From Bryopsis sp. KO-2023 (taxonomy: Eukaryota > Chlorophyta > Ulvophyceae > Bryopsidales > Bryopsidaceae): a stretch of DNA of 64,000 nucleotides. Of the stretch, positions 36,353-46,409 are shown piece by piece. The position numbers were made by a program, and so were the translations under genes. The notes under the pieces were generated by a model. The model ran no database searches and had not been told where the DNA came from. It saw only the letters and a program-made list of their open reading frames with translations. The stretch lies in contig BSYQ01000001.1 of assembly GCA_030272585.1 (NCBI GenBank), positions 6,324,001 to 6,388,000 of the forward strand, given 5' to 3'. How positions within the stretch are numbered: position 1 is the first letter of the stretch; every line of letters begins with the position of its first letter.

Positions 36353-39300
36353 TCAATGAGCGGCCAGGAGCTGAGTGGCAAAGTAGCGAGCCCCGACCAA
36401 ACCCACGTCTTCGTTCAAAACGGCACACAATCGGAAGGTTTTGAGCAAGGGGTGGAATCGATGATCTTGCTGATGCAAGAAACCATCCAGAAGGACACCG
36501 CTCTTCACACGCTCGATGACCTTGGGGGTGATCCCTCCAGCAATGTAGACCCCCCCTGCAAAATCACCAACAGAGCTCAATTGATTATCACGCCCCACTA
36601 ACAGTGTTGTGAAGAGATTGCAAAACAGCCAAAATTTTATGACATTAAAAGTTATTTTTTACCATCGATCGAAACAACATATCCGCACAGAAAGATGACG
36701 AGAAAAATCAACCCTGATGGATCCACAACGCTTGATATGCATGTTCATGCTGGCCAAAAAAAGAATGAAAGCAAGATTTTTGGAAACGAGGCAGAATGGT
36801 ATCTCAGATACGTACCTCTTGCAAGATTGCGCAGGGCCATGTGCCCGCCCTCTGCTCCGATGATGGACAGCATCATGTCCAGTGCTTCCACGGCTACCTC
36901 ATCTTCGCCGCTCAATGCTTTCATTGATATCTCCGGTGCCTGCATTTCCAAAAACAGACCTTTCTTTCTCACATCAATTTCCAAAATCGAGATAAAAAGC
37001 AAATTTCCCAACCCCCTCTCTTTCATAACAAAGAAGGATCAACGAGGCTTCTCGAGAGTGTCTGTTCACAGGGCGGAAGAAAAGAAAAAAATCGATGCTC
37101 TGCGAGGCATTGTCTTGATATTGTGGAAAAGGAGTGGGTGGGGCTGTATGGAAAATTGCTCACCCCCATGATGGTATCATCAGCGGCAGACACCTTGTCC
37201 CCAGCAGCAAGGAAAGTGTAAATTCGCTCCAGCCCCTTACCACACGCAACCTGTTGCGACAAACACAGCATGCTATCCACAAGGTCCCTCCAAAAATAGT
37301 ACTCATACAAAGATACGTACAAAAAAAACCAAAAAAAATCACGAAGGTGGGAAAAAAAAAATTGACTGCACCAAGAGATGCGTAATGATCAGTCCTTCGA
37401 TATGTGGAAAGTCTCATCACACTTTCACACCTTGAGAAACACATATTTCTCACTCTTTTACCTTCACTTACATGCTCGACTTCACAGTAGCCCAAGCCAT
37501 CCACCACCCACTTCATGAGTGCTGTTTGTTTTTCCCCTCGGGGTGCAAAATCTGAGTGCGAGCCTTCCGAAGGCCACACCTTGTACTCTTTTCTTCCCTC
37601 GTCGAACAACAATTGAGCCTCTCCCAGACCCGTCCCAGGTCCAAGGACAGCAATCGGTGCCTTTTCACACACACACCCCAAAAAAACTCGGAAAAAGACT
37701 GGGATGACATGCATGAAAAATAAGAATGGCGTCCCCCTCTCCACACAATAAAAAAAAAGAAAGAAAGAAAAACATGCAAGAACCAATCAAGAGAGAGGGG
37801 TTTTTTTAAGAAAATCAAAGCTACTCTTTTGTTTTTTCATTCTATGAAAGGGGTGCTGTCATTGTTAAGGGATTTTTGTCTTTAGGATTGTCATTACGAA
37901 GTTATATAGAAGCCATTTTTGTTTGCATTGATGGTTTCACACACTTTCTCTTCTGCAGGGACATCGTTGAGAACGATAACTTCCTCCTCATCCAAAATAG
38001 GAACGCCGTAGCCCAAAGCCTCGAAATCATTGATGACAGCAACCCTAAAGCAACACAAGAAAAATAAAAACAATTGCTGGTTAAATTCAATTCTGTTTCA
38101 AGGGTTATTGACACGTAGTCATCACATAATGAGAAAAAAAAACCCTGGCATTGGCAAAACAATGTCAATTTTCACAATATCAACACACCTCCATCGGAAT
38201 TCTTCGGCTATTTCTGGGCCACTGATTGTCCATCCCAGATTAGTCATCGACCCGACGCCATTTTGTACCGGTCCGGCTATGGCAAAGCATGCACTGGAAG
38301 GGTAGTTGTCCCTGACTTCGGGTTCGTTGGTAAGAGCTTCCAAAACGGCATCGAAGCCTGCCTCTCTGTAGTCTGCTGTTTGATACCACTGCAAACAAAC
38401 AGCAGTACATTGTGGCAATACAATTCAACGGAAGAGGTTTTAAAAACGGAAACAGGCAAGAAGGGGGTGGCTGGGTGGGTTCCTTTCTCTTTGAATGGAG
38501 TTATTGCATCTGTACGTCAGGAGAAAAAAGAAAAAAATTGTACATTTTTTTCTCTTTTCCATAGATTTTTGCGCGTATGTGGGTACAACAATTCCATTTT
38601 GTTTTTGGAAATACAAACAAACGGAAGCAAAATGCAAAATGGTATCATTTCTTGTTCGGACACATCAAGAACTCTGGTGCACTTCTAATGTCAGTGAACA
38701 AAAACGAGGTTCCAAAGTCAGGACGGAAATGACAGCTTCCGAAAAATCATCAATCTCTGAGAAAAAACATGCAGCAGCATCGTTACTTCCATACCTTCTG
38801 GAAAACCAAGGTGTAATCCTGGTCTGGCGAAACTCGCCACAGAGATAGCCGAGCATTCGTTCCACCGATGTCCCCAACAAGAACGCAGTCACCACCAGAC
38901 TATAAAAACCACAAAAAAAGGCAACACATTTCTGTTTAATCAAGTACTACACGTTTACAAGTCGGTGGGTAACAATCTATAATTCCAAATTCTGTTCTTC
39001 CTTGCCCCAATTCCTCATTCGCCACAGTTGGAACAACTACGCATTCGCAGGAGCGCTATGTCGATTGTTTCCACTTGGTGTTCGTTTCGTTCTATTTCGA
39101 AGAACTTAGTTGGGAACTTCAGCGCGCGGTTCTAAGCGCAGGGGGGGGGGGGGATTGAGACCGCACAGGGCGTGCTGTATCCGTGAGGTGTCGTCATATC
39201 AACGGACAGAGGCTGGTGACGGGGTAGATGTTTCTTTCTTCTTTCCGCGTCTGGGTCTACTTCACCAGATCACCCAATGTCTCAGACGACCAAGCGCAGA

Positions 39301-39658
39301 CCGACCGTTGAACTTCTACCTCACAAAACTGTTCCTCGAGGGCGGAAATGTTTTCGCAACCAATAGATCCAACCGGATCCCACTATCAACAACAGGCGCT
39401 CAGAGTTTCGAAATTTCGTGTCAACTAGCGAACCTCGGATTTAGTATCTGGTGGAGTAACGATCTTGCTGGGTGCGGCTCGAAGAGCAAGGCTGTTGAAA
39501 ACTCTGTGAAAGCTCCCCGACAGCCGGGTTCTCAGAAAGCTCTGTCCAAACGTTCGCAAGGCCCCCAAGGATGTGGTCAACCTCTGGGGACCCACGACGT
39601 CTTGGAAATGAGCTGCGGACGACTTTCCCGCTCGCGGAGACAATAACACAGACGTCAT
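36353..39658 (-). CDS. glk: Bacterial-type glucokinase with organelle presequence, 8 exons
   Basis: ATP-dependent glucokinase (EC 2.7.1.2) of the bacterial Glk family, converting glucose to glucose-6-phosphate. Exons 39658-39434, 38899-38795, 38388-38189, 38044-37945, 37660-37472, 37250-37164, 36939-36816, 36555-36353 are all phase-compatible, giving 410 residues. Seen motifs: ATP-binding LVGDIGGTNARLSL (about residues 82-95); INDFEALGYG holding the catalytic Asn-Asp pair; GPGTGLG (about 217-223); EGSHSDFAP matching the glucose-contacting Glu and His of E. coli Glk; GGVYIAGGITPKVI near the end. The first exon encodes about 75 residues rich in Ser, Arg, Thr and Ala (MTSVLLSPRAGKSSAAHF...), suggesting plastid or mitochondrial import. 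This exon is the least certain: its donor (GAG/GTTCGC) is weak and the first intron is unusually long (534 nt), but no in-frame ATG exists at the start of exon 2, so an upstream exon is required. Confidence 0.86.
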
Positions 39659-39977
39659 GTTTCAAAACTGCTCACGACAAGGAAAAAACACCACAAGAAG
39701 CGTGCAAGAGCAGACTCGTCAAGCCGTTCGTGCCAACACCCACAATTTCCAACGATGGTTTTTATGGCCCTTTTTGGGCGAGCCAATGGCAGGACGTACG
39801 GCAGTGTTACATCCCGTAGGAGACTCCGAAGCAACAGGAGCAGGGGGACGTCATCGTTGACTGACGTCCCTCCAGATTTCCGCCGTCACTTGACGGCAGC
39901 AACGCGGCTCGTTTGCTCGCCGCCTGCAAGGCCCCCAAACAGTAGGAATGGCAGTCGAGGAGATATAGCGTATCATC
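39659..39977. promoter_or_regulatory. Divergent promoter region between glucokinase and orphan ORF
   Basis: About 320 bp of moderately GC-rich sequence between two head-to-head starts, likely carrying both 5'UTRs. No specific element recognised. An alternative frame open at 39755-40141 (plus) may reflect 5'UTR. Confidence 0.35.
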
Positions 39978-41042
39978 ATGGATCAACGCGGGGGGAGAGC
40001 TCGCGCACTCCAAAACATGCAACCACTGTGCATGACCGCCATTCAATACAGAAGAACTGTGTTGGATCTCAAGGAGGAGCTGTTGATTCAAAGGCTGTGT
40101 CGCAAAGAACCACGAGACACAGATTTCAAGCTCCCACTTGAGCATGGGGAAGTTGGATATTTGCAGAGCAGGCCATCCCCCTCGATGCTTTTTGCCAGCC
40201 CATCCTCGCGAGTCCGCGCCAAGGCGGCGCCTGGGCATATCGACCCGTTTGCCTGGGACAAGCAGCCACACTTGAATCGTTGTTCAGCTTTCAAAGGCGA
40301 CTTCCTGAATCAAGCCAGTTGCAATGAAGACAACTTCAGACCGCAACTCGACCATTTCGAGAAGCGGCGTTCGGAATGTTTCGAACAGCGCCCCACAGGG
40401 TTCAGGAGGGAAGACGAAACTGACAAAACTTCAAGGGAACTACATCTGCAAGATAGTGGGAAGGGGATAGGCCGACAAGCTGAAGAGCGAGGCACCCAAA
40501 CGAATACGTTCTGTAACAAAGCAATTGGAACAACAGACCACCCCGATCTCTCCTTCAAACCTTACGCAGACAATGACAATGAACGTCCCGAAAGCCAGTC
40601 CCGTTTCTGTGGCGCAAACAGCGGAGGAAAAACTGGGAAGGTCTCTTGCCTGCTCTGTGGACAGGCGATCCCCACGAGTAGGAGCCACCCTGCCACTGAA
40701 GCTGGTTCTTTCTCGGAGACAAGCAGTGTAACTTCCAGTGCTGAAGACCAGGCTCTCGATTTCCAAACACCACGGCGGTTTGACAAAAGATCTATGTCAA
40801 CGATCGGCGAGGAGAACAGCCACGCGGACGAGGACAGTAAATCAGCCAAGTCTTGGAAAGTCGAGTCCGGCAGCAACAACAGTGGTGACGAGCACGCAAA
40901 GAGTCCCAAGAGGGAGAGGATGGTGGAAGACACGTGCAAATTGTTGTGTGCATTGCGCGACAGAGTTCTGGCCATGCAGGAAGTGCTGGACACTTTCGTT
41001 GCCGAGTCGCACGCTGAGGATAAGAGCGATGCTGGGTATTGA
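39978..41042 (+). CDS. Hypothetical 354-residue protein, no recognised domain
   Basis: Single uninterrupted ORF. The protein is hydrophilic with many Ser, Glu, Lys and Arg residues and is probably mostly disordered. A Cys pair (CLLCG) sits about residue 227. The final about 45 residues (ERMVEDTCKLLCALRDRVLAMQEVL...) look like an amphipathic helix or short coiled coil, which could be an interaction segment. There is no signal peptide or membrane segment. It is divergent from the glucokinase gene and followed by about 1.1 kb without a supported gene. ORF length and the ordered helical C-terminus argue that it is coding, but I recognise no family and give no function; an upstream exon cannot be excluded. 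Confidence 0.5.
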   Translation: MDQRGGRARALQNMQPLCMTAIQYRRTVLDLKEELLIQRLCRKEPRDTDFKLPLEHGEVGYLQSRPSPSMLFASPSSRVRAKAAPGHIDPFAWDKQPHLNRCSAFKGDFLNQASCNEDNFRPQLDHFEKRRSECFEQRPTGFRREDETDKTSRELHLQDSGKGIGRQAEERGTQTNTFCNKAIGTTDHPDLSFKPYADNDNERPESQSRFCGANSGGKTGKVSCLLCGQAIPTSRSHPATEAGSFSETSSVTSSAEDQALDFQTPRRFDKRSMSTIGEENSHADEDSKSAKSWKVESGSNNSGDEHAKSPKRERMVEDTCKLLCALRDRVLAMQEVLDTFVAESHAEDKSDAGY

Positions 41043-42190
41043 ACGCGCGCTTATTGTGTGTGTGTGGCGGCGACATCATCTTGGGAACTACCTCAAACAG
41101 CAAGTCCATGGACTGACGAGTCTTTTTTACCCTTTCGTCCGCCAATCGACATCTTGGTGAAAACATGGGTCTGTTCTTTGAAGCCGTGAACACACGGGTA
41201 CTGGTTGATTGGGAGAATGATCTGGTCGTGAGATCCTGCCTTTGTGGAATCATCTCCGTCGGTCTGGGCAATAGAAAAGAAGAAAAAAAACAAAAGGAGG
41301 AAGCCGTTTCACCCCACCAAGTGTTAGCTTCTGAGACAAAAAAGTTTGATGGCGCTCTTTTTGGTGGGGTTTGTACGTTTATGGCGATTACCTTTTTGGG
41401 TGACACAAAACAAGGAAAAGTATTAAATCAAAGCAAGACCGGACAAAATAGACAACAAGTCCTTTTGCCTTTTGTTCACGTTGGCGTTTAAGTTGCTCCC
41501 TCATCAACTCTTTTTCAAATAATTGCCATCAAAATCTGACACTGTTGTAGTTGGGACGGAAGAGTGGTCAAAGCAATGTTTGTGGTTATGAACAGCATTT
41601 CTTCTTATTACAAACCAGACTAGTGTCTTACAACAGATACACGGAAAACATAGTCACAACCATCCTCTTCTCTTTCCAAATGCCCAATACATCCCTGAAT
41701 TCCTCTCCATCCCAAACTGCTATCCAGACACATTTTCCCCAGCCACAGTCAGTCTATGGCTCATGTCATGAGTCACTCTTCTATCTCATATCGTTAGATA
41801 ATTCAAGTCATATTGTCCACCTGCTGTGTTCTGCCTTGGTTACCCCTTGCTTCTGAGTGTTCAATTCAACAAGAGGGAGCTGATGGGAGTTCGATAACAC
41901 AGAGATGCGATTTGGGGAAAATGGGGTGTCTTGTGCCAAAAAAAAACAGAGATCATTTGGAGTGCCCTTATTCTTCCACATCTGGACAACCAAATCAATC
42001 AACCTTGATCATTCACTCATTATTACGTTCAGTACATAATACCATCACTCCCCCAGCCCGCCATTACGTCGCTTGCCATGTTGTGTGCTGACAAACTTGG
42101 CAGACGTCTTTTTTGCTTCTTTCGACAGAAAAGAGCGACGCTGCCGAACACCTGATTCATGGAGCGAACGTGGAGTGTTTTTCTTTATTA
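41043..42190. other. Intergenic region before the glycine-rich protein gene
   Basis: 3' flank of the orphan ORF and upstream region of the glycine-rich gene. The part from 42080 to 42190 is closest to the next start. No additional gene recognised. Confidence 0.45.
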
Positions 42191-45100
42191 ATGTCTGGAG
42201 CGATGAAATTCTTTCCACGGCGCGAGCTGGGAGGGGAGGACTACTTAAACATAACCAGCAACCGCAACAAGTAAGTCGTCACTGTGTGGGGACTGACTGG
42301 CTTCTGGATATCCTACCTTTGCCTGGACAAATTTGACGACTTTCGTTTTAAAGAAGGTTTTCCTTCCGTTTCATATAGTTTACGTTGAAAATAGCTGTGG
42401 TGGTATTGGCTTTTTTTTTTAAGGAGAAACTCAAGCCCCCCCCCCCCCAAAAAAAAAAGAGCCTTACACTGACATCGTATGATATTGACATGTTTGTTTT
42501 TGCTGCCAAAGAAACCCATATATTTGTTTATTCAGTTTAATCCATATAAGTCCTTTCCCTCAAACTTTCATCGATGGATAGGCTGCTGGTATATGCAAGG
42601 TGTCCTGAAAAGTCAGTTGGGGAAGTATTGCAGCTTTTTGCTGGCACCGCTCGACCCACCTCCAAGCATCTACCCGTCCATGTGTCGCTGAGCATTATAT
42701 GAAGCTGTTTGAATTTTGCTTTCTTTTTTTCATCTAGATGGGTGGAATGTGCCGAATTCAAAGCTGCTTCAACACCTCCGGTGGTTTCGGGCATCCAATC
42801 TGGAATCACCCTGTGGAAAGCTATCGATGTCGTTTTTGAGCATCACTTGAGGGTGGATCCACAGGAAGAACGGTCCTTTATCTTCGTGGTGGTGGAAGAT
42901 TTTGACATGAACGATAAAGAGTCTTGGAGGAGAATGGGATGGGGCAGGCAGCAAACGCCTTTTCCTTACCAGAAAACCAGCTCTTCGATGAGGATAGTGC
43001 ACCAGAATTCCGGCGATCCTGAAGTCGTGATTTCGGACATGGTGTATGAGAGGACAGATTCGGAAGGGAGAGTAATCAAGGTATAGATTTGACATGAGTA
43101 GAAATGCATCTCATAATGACTGTTTTGTTGTTCTTTCGCTTGAAAAGTGTCAATTTTTTATTTTTTTTTTTGGGGGGGAGTGCTTCAATTCAACTTCAGT
43201 GGTGGGGAATTGTAAAAGAAAGGGAAGGGAGCCTCTGTTCGAAAAGAAGGGGACGGGGGAAGCATACCGTTACAGTTTTGAGTCGATCGCACAGCAACAA
43301 AGTAATCTCTGTTGTTGTTGTTGTTTTTCTTTTATCGGTTGCAGTTCAAGGTGCTGAAAGTGGAGGGTGTGATGAAAAACTCCTCTGGGGTCCATTTGCT
43401 CAAGAGGGTGTGGAAAAATCAAAGTGGGAGCGGCGTACAGTTTGGATTCACTCCGGCAGATCCGTACGCCATCCAAGTTCAGGAAAACAAAACCCTTGTG
43501 ACGGTGGAGGGATTGAATGAAATAAATGGAACGCACGTCGTGACTTCGACAGTGAGCAGCTCGGGGTCCTTCTACGTAGACAAGCAACGAGAGATGGAGG
43601 GGGAAAATACCACAACGTCGGGTTTCACGCAGGACATCTACAACATAGACGAAGCAATCGGGCCTCGACCCATCTTTCGGGAGAGATTTGTGGTGGACCC
43701 CACGCAATGCATGTATCACATTTGGCCGATAGGTGAGTGGAGGATGCCTCCCCCCCGAGCCCCCCTGTCGGGTGAGATCGGATGGACTGGGAGCCAACCA
43801 GCAGAGAGTCCAAGGCATCGTGATGCAATACCAGGGGGATCTGTCGCCTCTGCCTCCACCAGATGCGAGGATATCGATTTCCCACTGCGGAGAGCCAGGT
43901 CCCCTCCCATCCAAGAGGTCAAACGCTTGTCGGTGCTGGAGGATACGCCACCTGTTTCGCGGAATCGTGCGACCTCTGTTGCTTCCCGGGCGTCGAGCGA
44001 TCAGCCGTGGAGCATGCAAGATCGGGTCGCTTGTCAAATGAAGGCCATCCAGGAGTTCACACAGATTCTGAGGAATGGCTTAATGAGCTGTGCCAGGGAT
44101 ATCCTACCGGCAAACCTGGCACCAGAGAAATTTGCCGATCAGCTGCTTTCCGAGATTCCTGAAGTCGGAGAGCATGTTAAGGACAAGGGGGCTCATTTCG
44201 TGCTGGACCATGAACCCTTGGTGTCCAGCATCAAACAGCTGATCACCATAAAATTCCAGAATGAAACCATGTCCCCCATCTTTTGCAAAAGTTTGGATCA
44301 CCACTACAAAGATCTGCCGACCATCGGTCTGAGCATGGCGTCCCAGGAATTGGAGAGGTTGGTTGAACATAGCGTAGATGATTCTCCTCGACCTCAGGCG
44401 TTTGGATCCCCAGCGGATTCGCCAGTTGGGGTTGAAAATGACCAGGAGGGGGACATTGAGGAGCTCTGGCGTTCGTTTTGCAGCAAACCCGAGAGCGTGG
44501 AACGGTTCATCAAAGCCATAAGGGAATGGTATGGGGCACAGAGGGTGCCTGAAATATGTAACGAGCCCTTGCCTCTCGCTGCCGCCGCCGTGAAAGTGTT
44601 GGGGAAAACACAAGTCTCCACTTTGATCGAACATGTGGAGGAGCAAATGAGGAGTTCCACGAACATTGACGCCAGGGGTTCGGAGGGGCATGGTGCAGGC
44701 ACATCTGGGACTGGTAGAGTTTCTGGCGGTGGGGACAGGTTTGGCACAAGTGTCGAGGCAAGAGAGAGAGTTGGGGCCACGGAGAGCTCGATGGAGTTTG
44801 GGAGCAAGCTGGGTCTAGGACAGATGCGAGACCAGGCAGGTGGCGTTCTGTCGATTCCAAGGCTGGGGTCACCAGTGAACCTCAACGAGACTCGGCAAGT
44901 TAGGGGTGTTGGCGATGGAGCCGTTGGATTGGGCATGCAGTCGGGGTCTCTTGGGAGTGGTGTAACGGGGTTAGGCATTGGGAGTGGGGGAGGGGCAAGT
45001 AACGCACGTCTGGGCAACCTAGGTATTGGAGGAACTGAGGGTGCAGGGATGAGTGGTGGACTGGGATTGGGTGGCTTGCCAGGATCCACGAGGCTTGGCA

Positions 45101-45522
45101 GCGTTGGAGGAAGCGGTGTGGGAATTGGAGGCCTCGGGTTGGGGCAGGCAGGCATTGGTGGGGGTGCAATAGGTGCTGGAATCGGTGGAATAGGTGGTCC
45201 AGGGGGAGCTGGAATAGGTGGAATAGGTGCTGCAGGGGGAGCTGGAATAGGTGCTGGAATTGGTGGAATAGGTGCTGCAGGGGGAGCTGGAATTGGAGGC
45301 CTGGGGGCAGGCTTGGGCATTCCATCAAGACAACGGGGGGTTGCTGGGGGTGGAATTGGAGTTCCTGGCATTGGAGCCTTGGGGGGTCCGGGGGTTGGTG
45401 GTGGTATTGGAGGACTTGGAGGTGGCGGCCCTGGTGCAGGTAGGATTGGTTTTTCTGACGATGCATCTCGAGAACAAGATTACATGGCAATGTTTAAGGC
45501 AATGCAATCTTTCAAAAGATAG
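42191..45522 (+). CDS. Unknown 866-residue protein with glycine/isoleucine-rich C-terminal repeats, 3 exons
   Basis: Exons 42191-42270, 42738-43080 and 43345-45522 fit in phase (AA + A = Lys at the first junction; phase 0 at the second), giving 866 residues. The N-terminal about 230 residues are ordered and mixed (RSFIFVVVEDFDMNDKESW, VIKFKVLKVEGV), ending near a PRPIFRERFVVDP segment. A Ser/Pro-rich linker follows, then a helical region (about 390-520; EFTQILRNGLMSCARDIL, SVERFIKAIREWYGAQRVPE). The last about 240 residues are dominated by Gly, Ile, Leu and Ala in GIGGIGAAGGAG-type units. No signal peptide or membrane span is seen. I cannot assign a family. The PRPxF segment and overall order weakly recall ciliogenesis-associated CATIP proteins, but this is only an impression. 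The glycine tail probably forms a flexible or assembling tail. Confidence 0.72.
44930..45455 (+). repeat. Glycine-rich coding repeat array (GIGG / GAAGGAG units)
   Basis: In-frame degenerate tandem repeats inside the last exon of the 866-residue protein. The best-preserved part, about 45170-45310, repeats units of about 30-50 nt built on ggaataggtg, gtgctgcagg and gggagctgga. The antisense frame reads as a Pro-rich ORF, which is a by-product. Confidence 0.8.
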
Positions 45523-46409
45523 CTGAAGGGTTTTTCACGGTTTCGTTTTTCCTTGTTTTCGTTTTGCTTTTTTTTGCTTTTTCTCTGAGGGGGTGGCCGA
45601 TGGGGAGTCTCAATGGGAAATTATGAACGTACGATGTTGAAGCAACATCTATTTATCAAGGGGGCGCAGGCCATTCTAGAAAATAGAATTCTCTTCTTGG
45701 TGTGTTTTTGTGGCTTATTGCTGGGCTCCGGTCGAGGGAATGTTTTTTTTTGAAAAAAAACCAAAAAAATTGTGTCTTGGAAGATTGACGATTTTTTTCT
45801 TTTTCCCCCAGACGAGGGTTGACTTGTAAAAAGACGTAACTTCTTGTTAGAAGGAAATGCATGGGGTTTTTTTTTGCCTCTCTGGCTGAGAGTTCACTGT
45901 CATTTTTGGCCAACCTGGGGCCATTCCTTGAGAAGAGCATTCTCTCCTGAGGGGCCTTCCCTGAATAGAACAGATGTATTTCAGCGAAAGTCGCTGGGGA
46001 AAAGAATAGATTGGGTGTGCATCCCCCATTGAAAAGGTTTGCCATTAGGATTATTCGCGGCCATCTGGACCATCCCCTCTTCCCACCCTGAAGAAAAAAA
46101 GCAAGGAAAGCAAAAAAAATAATAATATTCCAAAAGCGGGGGCAGAAAAAAACACACCACACACACACACATACCATGCCTCTCATTAGACTCCTTGTGC
46201 CGATCCAAAACATTCACAAAACATTCTAGGAAAATCCACCTGAAAAAGCATTTGCACATGCTCAAGATCCTGTGGGTTTTGATTAAGGTATGATTAAAGG
46301 TACGCAATGGCTGAAATGTTGCATGGCACCAAAATTGCTTTACTTCTTTTCTGTTTTTTTTCTTTTTTTTTTTTCTCCAGGAGGACCCATACCTCTGGAG
46401 CTTGCGTTG
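45523..46409. other. Intergenic region and possible 5' intron of the helicase gene
   Basis: 3' flank of the glycine-rich gene, then the upstream part of the helicase gene. A strong acceptor (T/C tract ending CTCCAG at 46380) lies just before the helicase ORF, so a 5' non-coding or short coding exon probably sits in this interval; I could not fix it. Confidence 0.4.

Noticed and set aside
44394-45371. 325-residue Pro/Ala-rich minus-strand ORF
   Set aside because: It is the antisense translation of the glycine-rich repeats and has no other support.
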